Positions 26,042 through 34,804 of a stretch of 64,000 nucleotides of DNA are shown here, piece by piece. Below the pieces are notes generated by a model. The model was not told where the DNA came from. It ran no database searches and worked only from the letters and a program-made list of their open reading frames with translations. Source of the DNA: Actinomycetota bacterium (lineage in GTDB: Bacteria > Actinomycetota > Coriobacteriia > Anaerosomatales > Anaerosomataceae); NCBI GenBank assembly GCA_004348925.1, contig RCMX01000007.1:1-64000 (forward strand), read 5' to 3'. Made by a program: the position numbers and the translations under genes. Position 1 is the stretch's first letter. The number at the start of each line of letters is the position of its first letter.

Positions 26042-26470
26042 CTACGCCGCGGGGGTCTCTCGGAAAGCCCAGAGTGTCGCCAGGGTGTAATTCACTGCGA
26101 GCGACGCCACTATGGCGACCGCCTCGATGATGTTGAGCAGCAGCGGCGCCGAGAGGTCCATGCCGAGGCCCGTCGACCGCGTGACGGTCTGCAGTGCGGC
26201 GATCACGGCGCTGCTTGTCGCGAGCGCGACCACGTTCGCGACAGCAAAGCGCCACAGTGACCGCCCCGCCGGGGCGCCGGTCCTGTCCGCGAACGTCCAC
26301 CGTCGATTCCAGAAGTATGAGTTCGCAAAGCCGACGACCCAGCCCAGCGCGTTGGCGGCGAGCGCGGGCGCATGGAGCAGCACAGCGGCGAGGTTGAAGA
26401 CAGCCATGGTGATGAGCGTGTTGATGATCCCGACCACGCCGAATCGCACGAACCGCACTCGATCGACCAC
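26042..26470 (-). CDS. gtrA: GtrA-like flippase membrane protein
   Basis: This 142-residue protein has four membrane helices and the GtrA/DPMS motifs RFGVVGIINTLI near the start, GFANSYFWNRRWTF (about residues 47-60) and a closing NYTLATLWAF. GtrA-type proteins are thought to flip polyprenyl-phosphate-linked sugars across the membrane. The start is a GTG at 26470. A GT2 glycosyltransferase and a GT-C-like protein, the usual partners in sugar modification, lie within 3.5 kb. Confidence 0.92.
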   Translation of the reverse strand: MVDRVRFVRFGVVGIINTLITMAVFNLAAVLLHAPALAANALGWVVGFANSYFWNRRWTFADRTGAPAGRSLWRFAVANVVALATSSAVIAALQTVTRSTGLGMDLSAPLLLNIIEAVAIVASLAVNYTLATLWAFRETPAA

Positions 26471-26551
26471 CCTCGCGCTACTCGGAACGACGGTAGGTAC
26501 TATACACTGAGGCGACCGACCGGCATTCGATGAGCAGGGACGACACAGCGC

Positions 26552-27298
26552 ATGGATCGAGCACTGCTACTGAAGTTCGACGCGCTCGAGAACTCCCACT
26601 GGTGGTTCGTCATTCGCCGACGTCTCGTACTGGCACTGGCGGGGCATTGGGCGCCCGAGTGCACGAACGGCGTCGTCGAGATCGGCTGCGGCACCGGCGG
26701 CACGCTCCGGTCGCTGCAATCGGCGTTTCCGACTGCGACCGTTCGCGGCATCGAGCCGGTCGAAGTGGCGGTTGAGCTGTGCAGGTCCCGCGGCTCCGAC
26801 GTTCTCGTAGCGAGCATGGAGAACCTTCCCGAGGCCGATGAGAGCGTCGATCTCGCACTGGCGCTCGATGTCATCGAGCATCTTGAAGATGACGTCGCAG
26901 GACTCGCCGAGGTGAGACGCGTGCTCAGCCCCGGGGGGCGTCTGATCCTGACGGTTCCTGCGCTGCCATCGCTGTGGGGGCCGCATGATGTTGCGAACGC
27001 GCACTTCCGCCGCTACACGCGGCAGACGCTCGTGCAGGCCGTGCTCGACGCGGGCCTGTCTGTGGAACGAGTGAGCTTCTTCAACGCTATACTTCTGCCG
27101 GTGGGGTGGTTGGAGCGCCAGATAACAAGACTCCTTCGGCTGCGATGGTCGCTCGGAGTGGGCCAGCCGCCACGCTTTGTGAATGCGGTGATGAGAAGCC
27201 TGTTCGGACTCGAGCTTCCACTCCTTGAACGGTTCGATCTGCCCATCGGCATGTCGCTCGTGCTCGTTGCGAGCAGACCGCAGCATAAGAAAGGGTAG
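26552..27298 (+). CDS. class I SAM-dependent methyltransferase
   Basis: This 248-residue protein has the SAM-binding motif I VVEIGCGTGG (about residues 41-50), an acidic residue at motif II and a DLALALDVIEHLEDD region (about 107-121), as in Methyltransf_11 enzymes. C-terminal hydrophobic helices (about 180-225) suggest membrane association. Its substrate is probably a lipid-linked or surface glycan precursor, judging from the glycosyltransferase gene that follows after two bases. The ATG at 26552 fits the family N terminus with the HWWF motif. Confidence 0.9.
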   Translation: MDRALLLKFDALENSHWWFVIRRRLVLALAGHWAPECTNGVVEIGCGTGGTLRSLQSAFPTATVRGIEPVEVAVELCRSRGSDVLVASMENLPEADESVDLALALDVIEHLEDDVAGLAEVRRVLSPGGRLILTVPALPSLWGPHDVANAHFRRYTRQTLVQAVLDAGLSVERVSFFNAILLPVGWLERQITRLLRLRWSLGVGQPPRFVNAVMRSLFGLELPLLERFDLPIGMSLVLVASRPQHKKG

Positions 27299-27300
27299 TC

Positions 27301-28251
27301 GTGGGGACTTCTGTCATGCACACGGTGGTCGTTCCGGTCTACAACGAAGTCGAGGGCATCGATGCGTTCCATGCCCGGTGCTCGGACGCGATGGCGGCGA
27401 TCGGCGACCCCTTCGAGATCGTCTACGTCGACGATGGCAGCAAGGACGGCTCGTGGCTCAAGCTTCAGCGAATAGCCGAGGCCGACGACCGCGTTCGCCT
27501 CGTTCGCTTCTCCCGCAATTTTGGTCATCAGCTCGCGATCACGGCAGGAATCGAGCACGCCGCCGGGGATACCGTCACGGTCATCGACGCCGATCTCCAG
27601 GACCCGCCCGAGGTTATCGCGGAGTTCGTCGCGCGCTGGCGAGAGGGCGCCGACGTCGTCTACGGGGTCCGCAGCGTTCGACACGGCGAGAGCTGGTTCA
27701 AGCTTGCCTCGGCAAAGGTCTTCTATCGCGTGATGCGTTCATTGTCCGACGTGGAGATGCCGGTTGACGCAGGTGACTTCAGGCTACTCAGCCGTCGCGC
27801 GGCAGAGGCGCTCACATCGATGCCCGAGCATCACCGGTACGTTCGCGGCATGGTCGCGTGGCTCGGTTTCGATGCCGTGGAGGTCGAGTACGTGCGTGAC
27901 GCGCGCGTCGCCGGAGTGACCAAGTATCCGCTGGCGAAGATGATGCGCTTTGCGACCGACGGGATCATGGCGTTCTCGGTGCGGCCGCTGCGCCTCGCCA
28001 CGTGGCTGGGGCTGGTCGTCTCGGCGGCGGCGTTCGTGACGGCGATCGTCCTCGTGATCATGAGGCTCACCGGTGCCGCTGTCGTGCAGGGGTGGACGTC
28101 GCTCTCGGTGTTGGTACTGCTGCTCTCGGGTGTGCAGTTGATGACGATCGGCGCGCTCGGCGAGTACATCGGTCGCATATACACCGAGGTCAGGCACCGT
28201 CCGCTCTACCTCGTCAGAGAACTCAAAGGATTCCCGCGCCGCGAGGCCTAG
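27301..28251 (+). CDS. gtrB: GT2 family glycosyltransferase (GtrB/DPM1-like)
   Basis: This 316-residue protein has a GT-A catalytic domain with VVVPVYNE, VYVDDGSKDGS and the metal-binding IDADLQDPPE, then two C-terminal membrane helices (about residues 228-290). It would load a sugar from a nucleotide donor onto polyprenyl phosphate at the cytoplasmic face, as GtrB and DPM1-type enzymes do. The start may be the GTG at 27301 or the ATG at 27316. It is co-transcribed with the methyltransferase gene. Its 3' end overlaps that of the convergent GT-C-like gene by four bases. Confidence 0.93.
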   Translation: MGTSVMHTVVVPVYNEVEGIDAFHARCSDAMAAIGDPFEIVYVDDGSKDGSWLKLQRIAEADDRVRLVRFSRNFGHQLAITAGIEHAAGDTVTVIDADLQDPPEVIAEFVARWREGADVVYGVRSVRHGESWFKLASAKVFYRVMRSLSDVEMPVDAGDFRLLSRRAAEALTSMPEHHRYVRGMVAWLGFDAVEVEYVRDARVAGVTKYPLAKMMRFATDGIMAFSVRPLRLATWLGLVVSAAAFVTAIVLVIMRLTGAAVVQGWTSLSVLVLLLSGVQLMTIGALGEYIGRIYTEVRHRPLYLVRELKGFPRREA

Positions 28252-29948
28252 CGCCTGACGAAGACAGCGAAGGGGTCGAAGGTCTCCACGAGATCGTAGT
28301 CGCGCGCCAGATACGCCACGAGCGGGTCGGCCGCCGCTGCTGCTTCAAGACCCCCGGCCGAGGAGATCACGCTGCGGCTGATGTAGGCGACGTCAGGCGC
28401 TCCTGCGGCCTCGAAGTACTCGACGGTGTAGCGGTCCGAAGGCCCTTTCGCAAGCCACACGGCGTTGGTGTGCGCGCTTCCCGGAATCAGCAGGTAGCCG
28501 AGCGGACGGCCCAGGACGAGCACCCGATCCTGCGGCGAGGACCACCGCTGGCCGGCAGCCGCGATCCGCTCGATGTCGGCCGCGCGGGTCGGTGTGGTCG
28601 CGATGCCTGCGAGCGCACCCGATGTGAACCGGTGCCGCAGCCTCAGCGGCGGAGAGTCGTTGAACGATGTGGAGTAGAGCAGCGCCATCAGGCCTCCGAT
28701 GAGTGCGAGCGTGGCGACCGCCTGCCCGATCCTGCCCCTGGCGACGAGCCTGCACCATGCCGGCAAGACGATCACCGCGAGCGGTGCGACTGCTATCACC
28801 GGCACGGCACTCAGCCACCCCGAGCTCGTCGCGTATGCGACCACGAAGTAGCCGACCAGTGCAGAAGGAAGCGAGACAGCCAGACCGCGCAGCGTGTCGC
28901 TGTCCCTCTCGGCCAGGGCGGTCGCGAGGGCAGGGAGGGTGAGCGTGGCGCTGAGGAGCACAAGGTATGCCGCGCCGTTGGTGCCGAACTGCAGGAGCGC
29001 CCCACCCGATGCGAGGACGCGCGCGGCCGGGATGAGACACACAAGCGGCACCAGCAGCGCGGCAGTCGAACGCACACGCCGCGGCAGCAGCGGCAGCGCC
29101 GCGACTGCGCCGAGCAGCCACGCGGGGAGCGTCCAGCGTGTGATGAGCGCGCGGCGAGCAAAGCGAAGCAGCACTGTGAGCTTCTCGGCGGGGGAGCGAT
29201 ACCCCGCCCATACCGCGTTCGCGTAGTCGAGAGCGTGACGAATGTCAGCGATGCGCGCGATCGCAAGCAGCCAGATGCAGAAGACGACGACCACGACCGC
29301 TGCACCGCCGAGCGCCGCCAACGAGAGGCGGCGTGAGCGGGCGACGATCACGTACGCGAGCCCGAGGACTGCCGCGACAACGACCAGCGGGGGATAGGAG
29401 ATCGCCGCGAACGCGGCGCTCGCGCCGGCGGCTGCCGCGAGTCGACGGCTGCCTTCGCGGAGAGAGGCGACACAGAGGGCGATCGCAAGCATGAATCCGA
29501 GCATCGCTGCGGTGTTGTAGCTCAGGCCGAAGATGTTGTAGGGCGGAGCGAGGCACGGGGCGGCCGCTCCAAGCGCCGCCGGCAGAGCGCCGAACGATGG
29601 CTTCAGGAGGCGGTACACGGCGAAAGCCACCGCTGCTGCCACGGCGACGTAGAACAGTCGTAGCGCCAGCACGAAACCGGAGAGCCCGAAGACCGCCGTC
29701 CAAGCTTTCGCGAACGGCACGGCGAGCAGGAACCCGAGCGCCTGGGTGGTCATCTCGTCGACGAAAGGCCGTGCGCCCTCGGCGAGCCGAAGCGTGAGCG
29801 CGGGGTAGTGCGCGTCGTCAACGAAGGAGATGCCGAGCGTTGCCCGATACGCGCACGTCACCACGAGAAGCACGGCGAACACGACCAACGCGATTCGTGT
29901 GCGCGCAGACTCCGGCGCGATCGTTGACGTGCTTCTGTTGTGTTCCAT
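28248..29948 (-). CDS. large GT-C-like membrane glycosyltransferase
   Basis: This 566-residue membrane protein has about twelve helices. An acidic pair, Asp44-Asp45 (SFVDDAHYP), sits in the first extracytoplasmic loop, as in GT-C enzymes that use polyprenyl-phosphate sugars. The C-terminal third (about residues 430-566) is soluble and would face outside. It completes a three-part set with GtrA and the GT2 protein, as in Gtr-type glycan decoration: sugar loading, flipping and transfer. The acceptor is unknown. The call rests on topology and the acidic loop, not on a diagnostic family motif. Confidence 0.7.
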   Translation of the reverse strand: MEHNRSTSTIAPESARTRIALVVFAVLLVVTCAYRATLGISFVDDAHYPALTLRLAEGARPFVDEMTTQALGFLLAVPFAKAWTAVFGLSGFVLALRLFYVAVAAAVAFAVYRLLKPSFGALPAALGAAAPCLAPPYNIFGLSYNTAAMLGFMLAIALCVASLREGSRRLAAAAGASAAFAAISYPPLVVVAAVLGLAYVIVARSRRLSLAALGGAAVVVVVFCIWLLAIARIADIRHALDYANAVWAGYRSPAEKLTVLLRFARRALITRWTLPAWLLGAVAALPLLPRRVRSTAALLVPLVCLIPAARVLASGGALLQFGTNGAAYLVLLSATLTLPALATALAERDSDTLRGLAVSLPSALVGYFVVAYATSSGWLSAVPVIAVAPLAVIVLPAWCRLVARGRIGQAVATLALIGGLMALLYSTSFNDSPPLRLRHRFTSGALAGIATTPTRAADIERIAAAGQRWSSPQDRVLVLGRPLGYLLIPGSAHTNAVWLAKGPSDRYTVEYFEAAGAPDVAYISRSVISSAGGLEAAAAADPLVAYLARDYDLVETFDPFAVFVRR

Positions 29949-30022
29949 CGCGTCCCCTCGGCTCGTCTGTCGATTGTACTGTACGCGTCCGGCGGTTGGG
30001 CGTTCACGAGCGGTCGGTGGGG

Positions 30023-30035
30023 TACACTACTCGGC
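30023..30035 (+). promoter_or_regulatory. -10 element, probable leaderless start
   Basis: TACACT (30023-30028) lies seven bases before the ATG at 30036, and no Shine-Dalgarno sequence is present. Transcription is therefore expected to start at or next to the ATG, giving a leaderless mRNA, which is common in actinobacteria. Confidence 0.45.
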
Positions 30036-30821
30036 ATGCTGACCGACTTCCACACTCATATCTGGCCCGACGCGCTGGCACCGGCCGCCATCGCGACGCT
30101 CTCCCGCGGGGGCGGCGTTGCGGCCCGCTATGACGGCACCATCGCCGGGCTCCGTGGCGCGATGCGGGCGGCAGGTGTCGGTCGTTCCGTCGTGCAACCG
30201 GTCGCGACGAAGCCGAGTCAAGTCCGCGCGATCAACGATTGGGTCGCCACGCTCGCGAGCGAGGACGTCGTGCCGTTCGGTGCGATGCATCCCGATCTCG
30301 ATGATGCGGTCGCCGAGCTTCATCGAATGCATGGCCTGGGCCTGCGTGGCTTCAAGATGCACCCAGAGTATCAATCGTTCTCGCCCGAGGACCCGAAGTT
30401 GACGCCGCTGTTCGATGCAGCCGCGTCGCTCGGCATGATTCTCTTCTCGCACGCCGGAGCCGATATCGGTCCGCAGACGCTCAGCGGCACGCCGGATGCC
30501 TTCGCCCGTGTGATCGACCGTCACCCGGACCTCACCATCGTTCTTGCGCACCTCGGCGGGTTCCGGCAATGGCATGACGTTCCCGAGCACCTGGTCGGGC
30601 GCGACGTCTACCTGGACACCGCGTTCACGCTCGGGCATCTGCCGGACGAGGAGTTCGTGGCCATCGTGCGCGCACACGGCGCCGACCGCGTGCTCTTCGG
30701 CAGCGACGGGCCCTGGACCGACGCCGCCGAAGAGATCGCCCACCTTCGCGCGATGGGCTTCTCGGATGCAGAACTCGAGGCCATCCTCGGCGGGACGGCG
30801 AGCACGCTGCTCGATCGCTAG
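30036..30821 (+). CDS. amidohydrolase-family metal-dependent hydrolase (ACMSD-like)
   Basis: This 261-residue TIM-barrel protein of the amidohydrolase_2 group has metal and active-site residues at expected places: His6 and His8 (DFHTH), His109 (FKMHPEY), His139 (FSHAG), His172 (LAHLGG) and Asp224 (FGSDGPW). Members hydrolyse or decarboxylate carboxylated substrates; the actual substrate cannot be read from the sequence. The ATG at 30036 gives the canonical N terminus. The gene appears to be a single unit between the glycosyltransferase and the oxidase operon. Confidence 0.9.
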   Translation: MLTDFHTHIWPDALAPAAIATLSRGGGVAARYDGTIAGLRGAMRAAGVGRSVVQPVATKPSQVRAINDWVATLASEDVVPFGAMHPDLDDAVAELHRMHGLGLRGFKMHPEYQSFSPEDPKLTPLFDAAASLGMILFSHAGADIGPQTLSGTPDAFARVIDRHPDLTIVLAHLGGFRQWHDVPEHLVGRDVYLDTAFTLGHLPDEEFVAIVRAHGADRVLFGSDGPWTDAAEEIAHLRAMGFSDAELEAILGGTASTLLDR

Positions 30822-30949
30822 CCGGGTGAGGCATCACCACACCGACATCGTCGTCTGAACAGCGAGACGCTCGGGTATCTGTCGATTCGTCAGCGCCCGT
30901 GCTGGAGTCTGTCCACTGATCCACACTCGCGCGTCTATCAAGGTGGGGG

Positions 30950-32362
30950 GTGGCGATCTTGTTCGACTGGAAGCGCGAGAACAGTGCGAGCGCCAACTTC
31001 ATGTTGTCGGCTGCAGCCTGGCTCGTGATCGGCGTGACGTTCGGGCTGATCCTCGCACTCGAGTTCGTGTTCCCGGACATCTTCAAGGGAGTCCCTTGGC
31101 TCGTGTTCGGACGCCTGCGTCAGGCTCACGTGAACACCGTGCTGTTCGCCTGGCTTTCTGGCGCGATGATGGGTCTGTGGCTCTACATCGTGCCGAGGCT
31201 CACCGGTCGCAGGATTTGGAGCGAGCTGATCGGGAACATCTCGGCAGCGGCGTGGAACATCTCGCTGGCGGTAGGGATCGTCGGGCTTCTTGCGGCACAA
31301 TCCCAGAGCCGGGAGTACGCGGAGATGATCTACGCCGTCGACATCGCCGTTATGGTGGTCCTGCTGCTCAATCTCGTGAACATCTGGATGACGGTCGCAC
31401 ACCGGGTGGAGCCGAAGCTCTACGTGAGCATGTGGTACATCATCGGCACCGTGATGTGGTTCCCGCTGTTGTACTTCATCGGGAACGTCATGTGGGCCCC
31501 TCCGACCGGCGCGCTCACAGGCGTCAACGATACGATCTTCAACTGGTTCTACGGCCACAACGTGCTTGGGCTGTGGTTCACAACGGGTCTGCTTGCGGTC
31601 GTCTACTACATCGTCCCGCGAGAGACACAGACGCCGCTTTATAGTCACTTTCTCTCGCTCATCGCATTCTGGGGCATCGCGTTCTTCTACACCGGCGTGG
31701 GTGCGCACCACCTACTCTGGGCGCCCATCCCGTACTGGCTCAAGACGGTCGCCGTGGCCGAGAGCTTCGGCATGGTGATCCCGGTCATGGCGTTCATGTT
31801 CAACATCCTCCTGACTATGCGGGGGAACTGGGCGAAGATCCGCGTGAGTGTGCCACTGCTGTACGTGATCACCGGCTGGGCGGCGTACATCCTGGTGTCG
31901 TATCAGGGTTCGCATCAGGCCATTCGCGGCATCAACGAACTCACACACTTCACGCAGTACGTCCCGGGTCATGCGCATCTCGCGCTGCTGTTCTTCTCGG
32001 CGTCGGTGATCATGGGTGGCATCTACTACGTGATCCCGCGGATCTACGACTGCGAGATCTGGAGCAAACGTATGGCGCGTGCGCAGTACGCGTTCTACCT
32101 GATCGGATTCTTCGCCTTCTTCATGGGCTTCTTCCTCACCGGCATCACGCAGGGTTCGGCATGGGTGCACCAGGGCCTGCCGGTCTGGACGGTCTTGCCG
32201 GGACTTCGCCCATACATGGCGCTCCGTGTCATCGGCGGCGTGCTGGTCGTGACAAGCTTCGTGATGTTCGCCATTAACGTCTTCGCGACGGTCCGCGTTC
32301 GACGTCATGTGGAGCTTCCCGGTGAGCGGATCCCGCTTGCCGAGGAGGTGAGCGCGTCATGA
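30950..32362 (+). CDS. ccoN: cbb3-type cytochrome c oxidase subunit I (CcoN)
   Basis: This 470-residue protein has about twelve membrane helices, the catalytic subunit of a C-type heme-copper oxidase. Candidate ligands are His60 (RQAHVNT, low-spin heme b), His203 (YGHN) with His253-His254 (GAHH) for CuB, and His341/His343 (PGHAHLALLFF) for the hemes. It reduces oxygen to water with high affinity. The GTG at 30950 is preceded by AAGGTGGGG. The next gene overlaps its end by four bases. The sequence is divergent from proteobacterial CcoN, but all His ligands are kept. Confidence 0.94.
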   Translation: MAILFDWKRENSASANFMLSAAAWLVIGVTFGLILALEFVFPDIFKGVPWLVFGRLRQAHVNTVLFAWLSGAMMGLWLYIVPRLTGRRIWSELIGNISAAAWNISLAVGIVGLLAAQSQSREYAEMIYAVDIAVMVVLLLNLVNIWMTVAHRVEPKLYVSMWYIIGTVMWFPLLYFIGNVMWAPPTGALTGVNDTIFNWFYGHNVLGLWFTTGLLAVVYYIVPRETQTPLYSHFLSLIAFWGIAFFYTGVGAHHLLWAPIPYWLKTVAVAESFGMVIPVMAFMFNILLTMRGNWAKIRVSVPLLYVITGWAAYILVSYQGSHQAIRGINELTHFTQYVPGHAHLALLFFSASVIMGGIYYVIPRIYDCEIWSKRMARAQYAFYLIGFFAFFMGFFLTGITQGSAWVHQGLPVWTVLPGLRPYMALRVIGGVLVVTSFVMFAINVFATVRVRRHVELPGERIPLAEEVSAS

Positions 32363-34296
32363 AGATGACGTTCAGGGTGATTGTTTTCGGCGGGCTCGCC
32401 GTGTTCTTCGCGGTCGTCGCCGTAGCCGTCTTCACGCCGGTCGCGCTCTGGAAGCCGCCGCAGACGGTCATCGCGCACGAGTACACCGCCGAGCAGATGC
32501 GCGGCCGCGAGCTCTACTACTCCAACGGCTGCAACTACTGCCACACCCAGTACGTGCGTGACGTCGACAACGGCATGGGTCCTGTCTCGGAGGGCGGCGA
32601 CTACACCTTCGACAACCCGATGATCCTGGGTTCGGAACGAACCGGCCCCGACCTCTCCTATATCGGACGGAAGCGTTCGATGAGCTGGGAGATCGATCAC
32701 CTCAAAGAGCCCCGCGAGTTCTCGCCGATGTCGATCATGCCGAGCTTCGCATTCCTCCCGGACGCGGATCTGCGCGCGATCGGCCAATACCTGTACGCGC
32801 TCGGCGATCGCAATGCTGCCGAGTGGATGGTGCCGGCGCCTGCGTCATACGCGGGCACGTCGTCGCCATCGCTGGGCGAGTCGATGCTTCCCGAGGGTGA
32901 CAATCCCCCGGCGCAAGGATGGGACACATTCAAGTCCTCCGGTCTGTACGAAGGCAAGCTCATCTACACAGCGAAGTGCCTCACCTGCCACGGGTGCGCT
33001 GGCAACGGTCTTGGCCACTACGCGGGCACGCTCATCGTCACGCCGGCCAACTTCAAGGTCGACCCGTTCCGGACCATGCCCGATGACCAGTGGTTCTGGC
33101 ACGTATCGGAAGGCGTTCAGGGCACGGTCATGCCGCCGTGGAAGGAGAGCCTCACCGAGAGCCAGCGCTGGAACGTCATCCACTACGTCCAGCAGATGTA
33201 TGCGAGCACGTGGGAGCGCGACCCCGACGAGGGCGACGTTCCCGCCGACTACCAGAAGGCCAGCCCGCTTCCCGTCACGCTCGAGAACATCGATGCCGGC
33301 AAGCGGCTGTGGACGCGTGAGTGCCTCGTCTGCCACGGCGACGCAGCCACCGGCGAGGGTCCGTATCGTGCCGGCATCGAGCCGGTGCCACCGGACTTCT
33401 CGTCGCTTGCCGACTACGCGGATTGGGAAGACGACGCGTACTTCTGGCGCATCAGCGAGGGCGTGCCGTGGTCGGCTATGCCTGCGTGGAAGGTCTCCTA
33501 CACCGAAGAGGAGCGCTTCCAGCTGGTGATGTACATCAGGACGATGTTCACACAGACGCAGATACCGCCCGCTCAACCGGCCGAGGCCGCCAGCTTCGAT
33601 TTCCCGAAGATCATGCACTCGATGCGCATTCCGGCATCGGCGAGCTATGACGCAGGACGCCAGATGTTTCTGGAGCGCTGCGCCCACTGCCATGGCGTTG
33701 CGGGCGACGGCAGCGGCTGGGCCGGGCAGTATCTGAACCCCCGACCCGCCGATCTGCGCAAGATCGCGGCACGCACGTCGGGCGACCTCTCCACGATAGA
33801 AGGCGAGTATCAGTCGAAGCTCTCATTCGGCATCAAGGACAGCGCCATGCCGACCTGGGGCGAGTTCCTGTCTCAGCGCGAGCGCTGGAACGACGTGCGA
33901 TTCGTGCTCGACTCCTTCCTCACCGGAAGGAGGGTCACGACGAGCCAGCACACACCGGGAGCGCTGCCCACCGAGTACGTCCGGACGGACATAGGCATCT
34001 TCCAGAGCGAGATCGCCACGATCGAACCCGCGGCAGGCAAGCCGATCTACGAGCAGTACTGTCAGCCCTGCCACGCCTCTGACGGCAAGGGGAGTGGTCC
34101 AGGCACCGTCGGTCTGGCAAGCGGCTCTCCCGCGGCGTTCCCCCCGGACATGGAGGACCAGTACGTGTTCTACCGCGTTAGAGCGGGCGTTCCGGGAAGC
34201 ATGATGTACGGATTCGAATGGACGCTCTCCGAGACCGACATCTGGAATGTGAGCGCGTACACCATCGAACTCACTGGCCGGAAGTTCGGGGGGTGA
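32359..34296 (+). CDS. ccoO: pentaheme fusion: CcoO-like domain plus four cytochrome c domains
   Basis: This 645-residue protein has one N-terminal membrane anchor (about residues 5-30) and five C-x-x-C-H sites. The first, Cys58-His62 (CNYCHTQYVRDVD), belongs to a CcoO-like mono-heme domain (up to about 160). Four further domains carry CLTCH (207-211), CLVCH (322-326), CAHCH (441-445) and CQPCH (568-572). Methionines such as VMPPW, SAMPAW, SAMPTW and SMMYGF are likely axial ligands. Canonical cbb3 oxidases have separate CcoO (one heme) and CcoP (two hemes). Here one polypeptide seems to replace both and add two more hemes. It would feed electrons to CcoN on the outer face. Confidence 0.92.
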   Translation: MKMTFRVIVFGGLAVFFAVVAVAVFTPVALWKPPQTVIAHEYTAEQMRGRELYYSNGCNYCHTQYVRDVDNGMGPVSEGGDYTFDNPMILGSERTGPDLSYIGRKRSMSWEIDHLKEPREFSPMSIMPSFAFLPDADLRAIGQYLYALGDRNAAEWMVPAPASYAGTSSPSLGESMLPEGDNPPAQGWDTFKSSGLYEGKLIYTAKCLTCHGCAGNGLGHYAGTLIVTPANFKVDPFRTMPDDQWFWHVSEGVQGTVMPPWKESLTESQRWNVIHYVQQMYASTWERDPDEGDVPADYQKASPLPVTLENIDAGKRLWTRECLVCHGDAATGEGPYRAGIEPVPPDFSSLADYADWEDDAYFWRISEGVPWSAMPAWKVSYTEEERFQLVMYIRTMFTQTQIPPAQPAEAASFDFPKIMHSMRIPASASYDAGRQMFLERCAHCHGVAGDGSGWAGQYLNPRPADLRKIAARTSGDLSTIEGEYQSKLSFGIKDSAMPTWGEFLSQRERWNDVRFVLDSFLTGRRVTTSQHTPGALPTEYVRTDIGIFQSEIATIEPAAGKPIYEQYCQPCHASDGKGSGPGTVGLASGSPAAFPPDMEDQYVFYRVRAGVPGSMMYGFEWTLSETDIWNVSAYTIELTGRKFGG

Positions 34297-34493
34297 TGAT
34301 CATGCCGCTCGGATTGTGGGTCGTGGTCGGGTGGATGGCGTTTGTCGCGCTTTCTGCCGTCGCGATGATCGTGTGGGGTTTCAGATCGGGACAGTTCAAG
34401 GACATCGAGGGACCGAAGTACCGCATGCTCGAGGATCGCGAGCCGCAGTCGTGGCCCCGGCGTGAGTCGAAGGGGGGCGGTGCGGATGCCTAA
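34296..34493 (+). CDS. ccoS: CcoS-like cbb3 oxidase maturation protein
   Basis: This protein of about 65 residues has one N-terminal membrane helix and the CcoS-like pattern VWGFRSGQFKDIEGPKYRML. CcoS is needed to insert heme and CuB into CcoN. The ATG at 34296 overlaps the stop of the pentaheme gene; an ATG at 34302 with better spacing from GGGGGG is equally possible. The typical acidic/His tail of CcoS is replaced by a basic, glycine-rich end. Confidence 0.78.
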   Translation: MIMPLGLWVVVGWMAFVALSAVAMIVWGFRSGQFKDIEGPKYRMLEDREPQSWPRRESKGGGADA

Positions 34494-34794
34494 GAACGTC
34501 CTCGACGTCTGGGGCGAACTGATGGCCATCAGCATCGGTACCGTCGTTCTCGTGCTGGCCGCATTGGCATTCTCGTTCAAGCATCATGCCCGCACGCAGC
34601 CGGGGAGCAGCGGACATCGCCCTCCCGAACAGCAGGAAGATGCCGAGCGCATCAGCCCGGACGGCTACATAGACAGCTTCTCGGGGCTCATCGAAGAGGC
34701 CGGAGGCAGTCTGCCGCCGATCGGTTGGGTCATCGTCGGTCTCATCCTGGTCTCGTATGTGGCGTACCTCATCCTCTTCTGGACACCGGCGTAG
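34486..34794 (+). CDS. two-helix membrane protein, CcoP-anchor-like, without heme
   Basis: This 102-residue protein has two predicted membrane helices (about residues 12-32 and 78-100) separated by a charged loop containing DGYIDSFSGLIEEAGGSLPP. The second half, PPIGWVIVGLILVSYVAYLI, resembles the membrane anchor of CcoP, but no C-x-x-C-H follows. It overlaps the CcoS-like gene by eight bases, so it is part of the operon. It could supply the membrane contact for the pentaheme subunit. This is an inference from position and topology. Confidence 0.62.
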   Translation: MPKNVLDVWGELMAISIGTVVLVLAALAFSFKHHARTQPGSSGHRPPEQQEDAERISPDGYIDSFSGLIEEAGGSLPPIGWVIVGLILVSYVAYLILFWTPA

Positions 34795-34804
34795 GGAGCG
34801 CGTC

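Noticed and set aside
28002-29336. A 444-codon plus-strand frame opposite the GT-C-like gene
   Set aside because: Low-complexity Arg/Glu-rich translation, no family and no ribosome-binding site; it is a shadow of the membrane protein gene.
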